From contig JBGPBV010000094.1 in the NCBI GenBank assembly GCA_041481445.1, positions 1 to 26,682 on the forward strand: 26,682 bases of DNA. Direction: 5' to 3'. The DNA is from AA29 sp041481445 (GTDB lineage: Bacteria; Acidobacteriota; Vicinamibacteria; Fen-336). This document shows positions 12,392 to 19,537 of the stretch, in pieces. A program made the translations under genes and the position numbers. Within the stretch, counting starts at the first letter, position 1. Every line of letters begins with the position of its first letter. Below the pieces are notes generated by a model. The model worked only from the letters and a program-made list of their open reading frames with translations. It searched no databases and had not been told where the DNA came from.

Positions 12392-14179
12392 GTGCGGTCT
12401 CCCGACCCGAGCACCTCCAGTGCCGCCACCCCGCCGACGGCGGCCGCGGATTGGACGCGCCTGAAGGACCTGCTGGCCGCGGCCTTGAGCCTGGAGGCGG
12501 GCCGCCGGGCCGCCTTCGTCGAGGAGAGCTGCAAGGACGACCTCGCGCTCAAGAGCAACCTGCAGGAGCTCCTGGCCGCGCACGAGGAGGCCGGCGATTT
12601 CCTCGAGTCCTCCACCCAGGTGGGGCGGGTGGCGGCCGACGTCCTCGGGGGCGAGCCGCGCGGGCCGGCCCTGGCCGCGGTCTCTCCCCCCGGCGCTCGC
12701 CGCACGCGCTGGCAGTGGGTGGCCGCCCTCCTCGCCCTGGCCGTCGCCGGGGGCGCTCTCGTCGTCCGCGCCCGCTCCCTGCCCGGGGAGTCCTCCACGG
12801 GCGCGGCGAGCATCCGCTCGCTGGCCGTCCTGCCCCTCGCCGACGCCGCGGGCGCGGAGGGGGAGGAGTACCTCTCCGACGGCCTCACCGAGGGGCTCAT
12901 CGCGGAGATGGCGCGCATCCCGGGACTGCGCGTGATCTCACGGGCGTCGGTGGTCGCGTTCCGGGACGTGCGCCAGTCCCGGCCGGAGATCGCGGGACGG
13001 CTGGGCGTGGACGCCCTGGTGGACGGATCGTTGCGACGCTCGGGCGCGCAGGTGCAGGTCGTCCTCCGGCTCCTGCGCGGCTCCACCGGGGAGACGCTCT
13101 GGACGGCCACCTACGATCGTCCCCTGCGCGAGGCGGCCGAGCTCGAGCACGACGCGGCGGGCGCCCTCGCCACCGAGCTCGCCCTGGCCGCGTCTCCCCG
13201 CGGCGATCGCGCGCGCGCGCACCCGCAGAGCGTCGAGGCCTACGAGGCCTATCTCCGCGGGCGGTACTACTGGAACCTGCGGACGACGGAGGCGGCGCCC
13301 AAGGCCATCGACCAGTTCAACCAGGCCCTCGCCCTGGACCCGCTCTACGCGCAGGCCTACGCCGGCCTGGCCGATACCTACCTGATGATGGGCGACCTGC
13401 TGTACGTGATGTCGCCGCGGGACGCCTTCGCGCGCGCGGAGGCGGCCGCCCTGCGCGCGGTGGACCTCGACCCCTCGCGCGCCGAGCCCTACGCCACGCT
13501 CGGCCACCTGCGGATGCACGCCTGGCAATGGCCGGCGGCCGAGCAGGCCTTCCAGCGCGCGATCGCCCTCAACCCCGGCTACGCCAGCGCCCATCAGTGG
13601 CGGGCCTACAACCTGGCCTCCCTGGGCCGGATGACGGAGGCGGTCGAGGCCATCGAGAGGGCGCAGCAGCTCGACCCCCTCTCGCTGATCATCAACGCGG
13701 ACCACGCGCAGGTCCTCTACTTCGCCGGCCGCGACGCCGAGGCGGTCGCGCAGTGCGGGAAGACCCTGCAGATGGGCGCGTACTTCGCGGAGGCGCTGCG
13801 CGTGCGGTTCCTGGCCCGGCTGCGGGAGGGCCGCCGAGAAGAGGCGCGCGCCGACCTCGAGGCCTACCGGCGCCTGCCCGACGGCGGGCCCGGAGGCAGC
13901 GTGGGCTACGCCTACGCCGTGCTCGGCCGGCGCAAGGAGGCGCTGGCCGTGCTCGACGAGCTGAAGAAGCAGTCGCCGCGCGTCATTCCCGCCTACGACT
14001 TCGCCGCCGTGTACGCCGGGCTCGGCGAGGCCGACGAGGCCTTCCGATGGCTGGACAAGGCGCTGAGCAACCAGGACCCCGAGAGCATGATCCTGCCCGT
14101 CGATCCGAGGCTCGACCGGCTGCGCGCGGACCCACGCTTCCGCTCGCTGCTGGTGCGCATGGGTGTTCCCGCACGCTGA
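12392..14179 (+). CDS. TolB-like/TPR membrane protein with kinase-type leader but no kinase domain
   Basis: This protein has about 595 residues from the GTG at 12392. A TTG at 12374 or 12329 would add 6 or 21. The N-terminal part (WTRLKDLLAAALSL to LLAAHEEAGDFLE) resembles the leader found before Ser/Thr kinase domains in Acidobacteriota and Planctomycetota. In those proteins a kinase domain would follow. Here a single membrane helix comes next (WVAALLALAVAGGALVV), then a TolB-N/FlgO-like domain (SLAVLPLAD, YLSDGLTEGLIAEMARIPGLRVISR, LGVDALVDGSL). The C-terminal half is a set of TPR repeats with the A-x-x-x-x-x-A-x-x-x-P spacing (AIDQFNQALALDP, AEQAFQRAIALNP). It probably sits in the inner membrane and binds partner proteins. 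It is divergent from xthA. Its function is otherwise unknown. Confidence 0.82.
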   Translation: MRSPDPSTSSAATPPTAAADWTRLKDLLAAALSLEAGRRAAFVEESCKDDLALKSNLQELLAAHEEAGDFLESSTQVGRVAADVLGGEPRGPALAAVSPPGARRTRWQWVAALLALAVAGGALVVRARSLPGESSTGAASIRSLAVLPLADAAGAEGEEYLSDGLTEGLIAEMARIPGLRVISRASVVAFRDVRQSRPEIAGRLGVDALVDGSLRRSGAQVQVVLRLLRGSTGETLWTATYDRPLREAAELEHDAAGALATELALAASPRGDRARAHPQSVEAYEAYLRGRYYWNLRTTEAAPKAIDQFNQALALDPLYAQAYAGLADTYLMMGDLLYVMSPRDAFARAEAAALRAVDLDPSRAEPYATLGHLRMHAWQWPAAEQAFQRAIALNPGYASAHQWRAYNLASLGRMTEAVEAIERAQQLDPLSLIINADHAQVLYFAGRDAEAVAQCGKTLQMGAYFAEALRVRFLARLREGRREEARADLEAYRRLPDGGPGGSVGYAYAVLGRRKEALAVLDELKKQSPRVIPAYDFAAVYAGLGEADEAFRWLDKALSNQDPESMILPVDPRLDRLRADPRFRSLLVRMGVPAR

Positions 14180-14336
14180 ATCTCCAGGACCGCCGTCACG
14201 TGAACGACTTGCCGCAGACGCGGCCGGAACTGGAGGGCGGGCACAACACGACGGCGGTGGTGGCGGCGATCCCCGCGTAGTCACCTCGCGTTGCGGCGGC
14301 AGGCCGCGCCGTGCCAGGATCCTCCTCCTCGCCGAT

Positions 14337-14343
14337 GGGGAGG
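14337..14343 (+). promoter_or_regulatory. ribosome binding site deciding the serine-hydrolase start
   Basis: GGGGAGG is followed after 6 bases by the ATG at 14350, which begins a clear signal peptide. This makes the in-frame ATG at 14311 unlikely. The remaining 150 bases before it, back to the TPR gene, show only a weak hairpin (GCGGC/GCCGC, 14293-14307) and no convincing promoter. Confidence 0.75.
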
Positions 14344-14349
14344 TCCTGC

Positions 14350-16185
14350 ATGCGCATACGGCGCGTCCTTGCCGCCGCTCTCGTCCTGCCGTTGTCCCTG
14401 GTTGCCCTCGTCCCGCCGCCGGCCGTCGCCGAGACGAAGCCTCCGGTCAAGGCCGCCGATCCCGCGGCTCGGCTCCAGGGTTTCGACGCCTACATGGAGA
14501 AGGTCCTCAAGGACTGGAACGTCCCCGGGATCGGCGTGGCCGTGGTGGCCAGGGACAAGGTCGTGTTCGCCAAGGGCTACGGCTACCGCGACTACGGCCA
14601 GAAGCTCCCCTTCACCACGCGCACGGTGGTGCCGATCGCCTCCAACACGAAGCTGTTCACGGCCACCGCCGCCGGCCTCCTCGTCGAGGAGGGCAAGCTG
14701 GACTGGGACCGGCCGGTGCGCGAGTTCGTGCCGTCCATCCAGTTCTACAACGACGCCCTCAACGCCACCGTGAGCATCCGCGACATGCTCTCGCACCGCA
14801 CGGGCATCACGCGCCACGACCTCATCTGGTACAAGTCGGACTTCACGCGCAAGGAGCTCTTCGAGCGCCTCAAGTACCTCGAGCCCACCCAGCCGATGCG
14901 CCAGACCTTCCTCTACAACAACCTGATGTACGCGGGGGCGGGCTACGTGATCGAGCTGCTCTCCGGCAAGAGGTGGGAGGACTTCGTGCGCGAGCGGCTG
15001 CTGGGCCCCCTCGGCATGGCCAGCACCGTGTTCTCGATCGAGGACCTCGAGAAGGCGCCCGAGCACGGCGTGCCGTTCACGGAGCGCCGCGACTCCTTCG
15101 AGCTCTACTCCATCCCCTACTACAGCGAAGCCGAGGGCGTGGGTCCGGCCGGCTCCATGAACTCGAGCCTCGAGGACATGTCGCGGTGGGTCGTGGCCCA
15201 GCTCAACCAGGGCCAGATCGACGGCCGGGCGGTGATCCCGCCCGCGGTGATCAAGGCCACCATGGCGCCCGCCCTGGCCATGCCCAACGCCGCCCTGGAG
15301 GCGCGCGGGTACGGCGAGCTGCTCAACGCCGCCTACGGCACCGGCCGCTGGACCGCCTCCTACCGCGGCCACCTCATCTCGTACCACGGCGGCGACATCA
15401 ACGGCTTCCACTCCCAGGTCTCCGTCATGCCCTACGACGGCCTCGGCGTGGTGGTGCTGGTGATCGGCGACCACGACGCGCCCCTCTACAACACCGTCTC
15501 CTACAACGTGTACGAGCGGATGCTGGGCCTGGACCAGACGCCCTGGAGCGAGCGGCTCCTCGCCATACGGCTCAAGGGCAAGGAGGCGGGCAAGCAGGCC
15601 CGGGCCAAGGCCGGCGCCGGCCGCGTGGAGGGCACGAAGCCCTCACACGCGCTCGACGACTACACCGGCGAGTTCGAGCATCCCGCCTACGGCCTGGTCA
15701 CGATCGCGAAGAAGGACGACGGCCTCCTCTTCGAGTTCCACAAGATCAAGCTGCCTCTCGCCCACTTCCACTACGACCGCTTCGACACCCCGGACGACGA
15801 GGAAGACGGCCAATGGTCCGTGAACTTCGGGACGAGCCCCCAGGGCGAGATCGACCGGGCCCTCATCTCCCTCGACGAGGCCGAGGTCACGTTCACCCGC
15901 CGCGTCGCCCGCGAGCTCACGCTCCCGGAGACGCTACGGCCGTACGCGGGGACGTACCTCTCGCCCACCGGCGCGAAGTTCGAGGTCGTGCTGCGCGAAG
16001 GGGGAACTCTCGGCCTCCAGTTCGCGGGTCAGCCCTTCCGGCCCCTCGTCCCCTGGAGGCCGCGCCGGTTCCACGTCAAGGAGTTCGCGGACGTGATCGT
16101 CGAGTTCGTGGTGGGCGCGGACGGCAAGGTGACGGGCCTGAAGCAGATCGACCCCTCGGGAGAGTTCGTGTCTACCCGCCCGTAG
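14350..16185 (+). CDS. secreted beta-lactamase-fold serine hydrolase
   Basis: This is a 611-residue exported protein of the class C beta-lactamase / penicillin-binding-protein-like (PF00144) family. A signal peptide spans residues 1-27, with likely cleavage at AVA-E. The catalytic S-x-x-K is S98-N-T-K101. The Y-x-N motif is Y189-N-N191, and the third motif is HGG at 346-348 (YHGGDINGF). The catalytic domain ends near residue 390. It is followed by a linker rich in K and A and about 200 residues resembling the DUF3471-type C-terminal domain (DDYTGEFEHPAYG; PYAGTYLSPTGAKFEV). Such proteins are esterases or D-aminopeptidases more often than antibiotic-degrading enzymes, so resistance should not be assumed. 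It sits alone, with a strong ribosome site. Confidence 0.92.
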   Translation: MRIRRVLAAALVLPLSLVALVPPPAVAETKPPVKAADPAARLQGFDAYMEKVLKDWNVPGIGVAVVARDKVVFAKGYGYRDYGQKLPFTTRTVVPIASNTKLFTATAAGLLVEEGKLDWDRPVREFVPSIQFYNDALNATVSIRDMLSHRTGITRHDLIWYKSDFTRKELFERLKYLEPTQPMRQTFLYNNLMYAGAGYVIELLSGKRWEDFVRERLLGPLGMASTVFSIEDLEKAPEHGVPFTERRDSFELYSIPYYSEAEGVGPAGSMNSSLEDMSRWVVAQLNQGQIDGRAVIPPAVIKATMAPALAMPNAALEARGYGELLNAAYGTGRWTASYRGHLISYHGGDINGFHSQVSVMPYDGLGVVVLVIGDHDAPLYNTVSYNVYERMLGLDQTPWSERLLAIRLKGKEAGKQARAKAGAGRVEGTKPSHALDDYTGEFEHPAYGLVTIAKKDDGLLFEFHKIKLPLAHFHYDRFDTPDDEEDGQWSVNFGTSPQGEIDRALISLDEAEVTFTRRVARELTLPETLRPYAGTYLSPTGAKFEVVLREGGTLGLQFAGQPFRPLVPWRPRRFHVKEFADVIVEFVVGADGKVTGLKQIDPSGEFVSTRP

Positions 16186-16240
16186 GCGCTTCCCCCGCCC
16201 GGCGTTCATCCACGCGAGCTTGTCGTTCGTGACGGCCGCC

Positions 16241-17068
16241 TCAGCCGCCGAAGAGCGGGAGCTGGCCTTTCGGCCGCGGCGGCTCCGGCTCGCCCCCGCC
16301 CGGCGGGGCCGCGGGCGGGTCGACGTCGAAGACGGCGGTGACGGGGCCGTGGTCGCTGGTGCCGAACTCGCGGGCGACCGAGCAGCCGCGAGCCGCCTCC
16401 GCCAGAAGGGGGCCGGCCAGGATGTAATCGAGACGCCACCCGATGTTGCGCTCACGGTTCTGGCGCCAGGGCGCCCACCACGTGAAGAGCCGCTCGTTCT
16501 CGGGGTCGAACCGCCGCAGGAGGTCGCCGAGGCCGTGGCCGATGACGCGGGCGAGGAGGGCCTGCTCTTCCGGCGTCTGCCCGGTCTCCGTGGGCTTGCG
16601 CAGCTTGGGGTGGACGTCGCGGGGCTCGAGGGCGACGTTGAGGTCGCCACACACGAGGAGCGGGCGCCCCGACGCGAGCATCTCGGCCACGAAGCCGTCG
16701 AGCGCCTCCAGGAAGCGGACCTTGGCCGGGAAATCGCGGTTGCCGTTGGGGACGTAGACGGAGGCGATCAACCACTCGCCGATCTCGGCGGTGACGATGC
16801 GGGTCTCCACGTCGAAGGGCGGATGGACGAAGCGGGGCGGACGGGGGAAGGCGGCCCGCCGCAGGTGGAGGGCGACGCCGGAGTACCCCTTGTGCCCGTG
16901 CCAGTGGCACCAGTAGCCCTCGAGGTCGCCGACGATCGCGGGCACCGCCTCCTCCGAGGCCTTGATCTCCTGGAGGCAGAGGACGTCCGGCTGCTCGCGG
17001 CGGACCCATTCGAGCACCGCTTCCGCGCGGGCGCGGATCCCGTTGACGTTCCAGGTCGTGACTTTCAT
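16241..17068 (-). CDS. xthA: exodeoxyribonuclease III (paralogue 2) with C-terminal clamp-binding-like peptide
   Basis: This is a 275-residue exonuclease III, clearly different from the copy at 11413-12300. Catalytic residues are visible: N7 (TWNVNG), E34 (QEIK), the YVPNG segment, D142 and N144 (CGDLNVALEPRDVHP), an RLDY aspartate and the SDHGP histidine. It matches E. coli exonuclease III more closely, including the EPRDVHP segment. After the nuclease domain there is a proline-rich tail of about 25 residues ending QLPLFGG. QLPLF is one residue away from the beta-clamp-binding consensus QL[SD]LF, so it may tether the enzyme to the replication clamp. The start is close to, and divergent from, the hydrolase gene at 17098. 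Confidence 0.93.
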   Translation of the reverse strand: MKVTTWNVNGIRARAEAVLEWVRREQPDVLCLQEIKASEEAVPAIVGDLEGYWCHWHGHKGYSGVALHLRRAAFPRPPRFVHPPFDVETRIVTAEIGEWLIASVYVPNGNRDFPAKVRFLEALDGFVAEMLASGRPLLVCGDLNVALEPRDVHPKLRKPTETGQTPEEQALLARVIGHGLGDLLRRFDPENERLFTWWAPWRQNRERNIGWRLDYILAGPLLAEAARGCSVAREFGTSDHGPVTAVFDVDPPAAPPGGGEPEPPRPKGQLPLFGG

Positions 17069-17081
17069 CGACGCACGAGCG

Positions 17082-17090
17082 TGCTAGTGT
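17082..17090 (+). promoter_or_regulatory. extended -10-like element before the alpha/beta hydrolase
   Basis: TGCTAGTGT fits the TGnTAnnnT extended -10 form. It ends 7 bases before the GTG at 17098, so the transcript would start at or next to that codon. The -35 region matches poorly. The whole divergent space is only 29 bases. Confidence 0.35.
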
Positions 17091-17097
17091 GTGCGCG

Positions 17098-17781
17098 GTG
17101 ACTCGCCTCGAGCGCTACTCGATCCCCGCCACCGTCCACGGCCGTTGCCTCCTCGAAGTCCCGGCCTCTGCCGGCCCCCATCCTCTCGTCGTCGGCTTCC
17201 ACGGCTACGGGGAGACGGCGGAGGTCCACGCCGAGCGCATGCGCCGCATCCCGGGAGCGGCCGAGTGCGTGCTCGCCTCCCTCCAGTCCCTGCACCTGTT
17301 CTATACGAAAGCGGGAGAGGTCGTGGGGTCGTGGATGACCAAGCAGGACCGCGAGCAGGCGGCCGCCGACAACGTGGCCTACGTCGCGGAGGCGGTCACG
17401 AGGATCAAGGAAGAGCTCGCGGTCGACGACCGCCTGGCCTACGTCGGCTTCTCGCAGGGAGTGGCCATGGCCTATCGCGCGGCGGCCTGGGCCGGCCACC
17501 CGTGCCGGGCGCTCGTCGCGATCGGGGGCGACATGCCGCCCGAGGTCGCGGCCGACCCGGCGGTCCGCTTCCCGTCCGTGCTCCTGACCCGCGGCGAGGG
17601 CGACGCCTTCTTCACGCGCGAGAAGATGGAGCGGGACGTCGAGTGCCTGCGGAGACGCGGCGCCGCCCCCCAGGCCGTGGTCTTCGACGGCGGGCACGAG
17701 TGGGCGGAGCCGGTGTTCGCGGCGGCCGGCGAGCTGATCGCGCGCGCGTTCGCGCGATCGCCCGCCGGCGGCTCCCGCTAG
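17098..17781 (+). CDS. alpha/beta hydrolase (carboxylesterase/phospholipase-like)
   Basis: This is a 227-residue, single-domain alpha/beta hydrolase with no signal peptide, so it is probably cytoplasmic. The oxyanion-side HGYG lies at residues 35-38, and the nucleophile elbow is G117-F-S119-Q-G121. D169 (GEGDAFF) and H200 (GGHEW) complete the Ser-Asp-His triad in the usual order. Size and motif order fit the phospholipase/carboxylesterase family, which cleaves short acyl esters or removes acyl groups from proteins. The substrate is unknown. An in-frame GTG at 17089 would add three residues. The GTG at 17098 is preferred because an extended -10-like element precedes it. It converges on the DUF1080 gene with 22 bases between the stops. 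Confidence 0.88.
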   Translation: MTRLERYSIPATVHGRCLLEVPASAGPHPLVVGFHGYGETAEVHAERMRRIPGAAECVLASLQSLHLFYTKAGEVVGSWMTKQDREQAAADNVAYVAEAVTRIKEELAVDDRLAYVGFSQGVAMAYRAAAWAGHPCRALVAIGGDMPPEVAADPAVRFPSVLLTRGEGDAFFTREKMERDVECLRRRGAAPQAVVFDGGHEWAEPVFAAAGELIARAFARSPAGGSR

Positions 17782-17803
17782 CCGCGGGGCGGCCGGGCCG
17801 TCT

Positions 17804-18523
17804 TCAGTGCAGCTCGCGGATCCGGACGTTGCGGAGGGAGAGCGTCCCCTCGTGGTCGCCCTGGATCGCGATGTAGCCCTTCTTGGCCCGCCCGTAGTTC
17901 GGCCAGTCCTTGAACTTGCTGGCCTTGACCTTGGCCTCCCAGTCCGGGCTCCAGAGCTCGTAGTCGACCACCTTCTGGCCGTTGAGCCAGTGCTCCACGT
18001 GCCCGCCCTTGGCCACGATCTTCGCGGTGTTCCACTCCCCCGCCGGCTTCACGACCCCCGCCGGCGGCGCGTAGAGGGCGTAGGCGGAGCCGGCGGCGGT
18101 GAGCCGGTTCTTGCCGTCGAGGTGGGCGGCGTCGTCGAGGAGCTGGTACTCCGGGGCGCTCCAGTAGATGTGGTCGTACTCCTCGGTCCCGCGGTAGAGG
18201 ACCCCGGCGTTGCCTCCCGGCGCCAGCTTCCACTCGAACTCGAGCTCGAAGTCCCCGTACTGGTCCTTCGTCATGAGGTCGCTGCTCTTGCCCTCCTTGA
18301 CGAGCACGCCGTCCACCGCCTTCCATCCCGCGGGGACGTCCGGCGACTTGTAGCCGCGCCAGCCCGCGGTGCTCTTGCCGTCGAAGAGGTTCCGCCAGCC
18401 GGCCGCGGAGGCCTTGGGGGCCGCCGCCTTGGCGTCCTCGGCGCGGGCGGCGACGGCGGGCAGGGCAGCTCCGACCAGGACGGCGACAAGGACGAGCCCG
18501 GCGCGTGCAGCTTCTCGGCTCAT
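17804..18523 (-). CDS. secreted DUF1080 (3-keto-disaccharide hydrolase) family protein
   Basis: This is a 239-residue exported protein. A signal peptide covers about residues 1-28, with an AARA-E type cleavage site. The mature part is one DUF1080 (PF06439) jelly-roll domain. Hallmarks are WRNLFDGKSTAGWRGY near the start, YGDFELEFEWKLAPGGNAGVLYR in the middle, EYQLLDD, and the final GYIAIQGDHEGTLSLRNVRI. Members bind or cleave modified disaccharides and are abundant in Acidobacteriota, Planctomycetota and Bacteroidota. It is probably periplasmic or extracellular and involved in carbohydrate use. A GAGGAG ribosome site lies 3 bases before the ATG, a short spacing. The gene for the TonB-like lipoprotein lies 99 bases upstream on the same strand. 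Confidence 0.92.
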   Translation of the reverse strand: MSREAARAGLVLVAVLVGAALPAVAARAEDAKAAAPKASAAGWRNLFDGKSTAGWRGYKSPDVPAGWKAVDGVLVKEGKSSDLMTKDQYGDFELEFEWKLAPGGNAGVLYRGTEEYDHIYWSAPEYQLLDDAAHLDGKNRLTAAGSAYALYAPPAGVVKPAGEWNTAKIVAKGGHVEHWLNGQKVVDYELWSPDWEAKVKASKFKDWPNYGRAKKGYIAIQGDHEGTLSLRNVRIRELH

Positions 18524-18557
18524 GTTCTCCTCGCGAAAAGGTTCAGGTGATCCGCTA

Positions 18558-18580
18558 GAGCCCCGCCGGAGCGGGTGCTC
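18558..18580 (-). terminator. GC hairpin between lipoprotein and DUF1080 genes
   Basis: The arms GAGC+CCCGC and GCGGG+GCTC pair across a 4-base loop with one bulged T, giving a 9-bp stem. It lies 43 bases after the lipoprotein gene and 35 bases before the DUF1080 start. There is no T-run. It could limit read-through or fold in the DUF1080 mRNA leader. Confidence 0.35.
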
Positions 18581-18622
18581 CCGGATTCTATGCCCTGAAC
18601 CGCTCGCGCGGGCGGGGGCGCG

Positions 18623-19414
18623 TCAGTAGATGCGCAGGGCCAGGCGGGAGCTGACGCGGGCGGCCACCGGCGCATCCGCGGTGCGTGCGGGCTCGTAGCG
18701 CCAGCGCGAGAGCGCGCTCAGCACCACGTCCTGGTGCGCCTGGCTCAGGGTGGTCTTGATCTTCGGGTCGTGCACGCGCCCGTCCGTGCCCACGACGGCG
18801 TCGAACTCGACCTCGCTCTCCTGCCGCAGCCGTCCGGACGCGTCGCGCACGTACGGGTTGACGGAAAGGAGCACCTTCGGCCATTCCTTCACCTTGCGGC
18901 CGAGGCCGGCCTCGGGGGCGGCGGCCAGGACGTCGGGGCTGGCGACGTCCTTGATGGCGGCGGCGTCCGCGGGCCGGTCGAACGAGACGCCCTTGGCGCG
19001 CAGGTACTCCTCCGGCGTCTGCAGGACCGCGTCCACGCGCGCGGCGACGTCGGTCGAAGCCGCGGAAACGCCGGCCACCAGGAGCTGGATGGTGGGCTGG
19101 ACGGTCCGGCAGTGCGGCTCCTTACCGGACACGGCCGGACGGCCGACCGTCTCCAGCGACAGCATGGCTCCGCGCTTCTCGAAGCCGGCCGCGCGCACGC
19201 GCACGGCCATGTCGCAGTCGCCGGTCAGCCGGTCCTTGGCCCCGACCGTGATGCTCTTCTCGTCCGCGCGGGCGCGCAGGACGCGGACGTCGCCGACGTA
19301 CGGCCGCAGGGGATCGGGTCCCGCCGGGACGGTTCCGGCGCCCTTCGGGCCCGCGGACCGGCAGCCGGCGGCCAGGAGGACGAGGGCGAGCGCGCGCGGA
19401 AGGGATCGCTTCAT
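18623..19414 (-). CDS. lipoprotein with TonB C-terminal-like domain
   Basis: This is a 263-residue protein with a lipoprotein signal ending AAGC (cysteine 18), and so it is lipid-anchored. The middle is alanine-rich and not recognised. The last 95 residues resemble the TonB C-terminal domain: an E-V-E-F-D-A-V-V strand, GTDGRVHDPKI, a helix with ALSRWRYEPA, and a final APVAARVSSRLALRIY strand. In classical TonB this domain is joined to an inner-membrane helix that contacts ExbB/ExbD. Here that helix is replaced by a lipid anchor, so energy transfer is unlikely and a binding role is more plausible. The ATG at 19414 is supported by GAGGAG 7 bases upstream. The longer frame to 19504 has no support. 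Confidence 0.82.
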   Translation of the reverse strand: MKRSLPRALALVLLAAGCRSAGPKGAGTVPAGPDPLRPYVGDVRVLRARADEKSITVGAKDRLTGDCDMAVRVRAAGFEKRGAMLSLETVGRPAVSGKEPHCRTVQPTIQLLVAGVSAASTDVAARVDAVLQTPEEYLRAKGVSFDRPADAAAIKDVASPDVLAAAPEAGLGRKVKEWPKVLLSVNPYVRDASGRLRQESEVEFDAVVGTDGRVHDPKIKTTLSQAHQDVVLSALSRWRYEPARTADAPVAARVSSRLALRIY

Positions 19415-19537
19415 GGGGACGCTCCTCTTTGGAACGCGGAGCATAGGCCCAGGGGGCGGCGCCGCGGGTGAGCCGGCGCACCCCGCCCCCCGTCCCGCGT
19501 GCATCGTCTTGCTGGCCGGGGACTTCGAGGGGCGGCC

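Noticed and set aside
12301..13110. Upstream extension of the minus-strand exonuclease III frame
   Set aside because: It is antisense to the TPR gene. The conserved N-terminus MPLRIATWNVN fixes the start at 12300.
14200..14280. 26-codon GTG-started frame in the gap before the serine hydrolase
   Set aside because: It has no good ribosome site, and the length is easily reached by chance in GC-rich DNA. Only conservation in relatives would rescue it.
14350..16185. Reading the beta-lactamase-fold protein as an antibiotic-resistance gene
   Set aside because: Large exported PF00144 proteins with a DUF3471-like tail are mostly esterases or peptidases. Nothing here indicates beta-lactam hydrolysis.
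14163..16232. 689-codon plus-strand frame over the serine hydrolase
   Set aside because: It is out of frame with the secreted serine hydrolase, which has a signal peptide, SxxK, YxN and a strong ribosome site.
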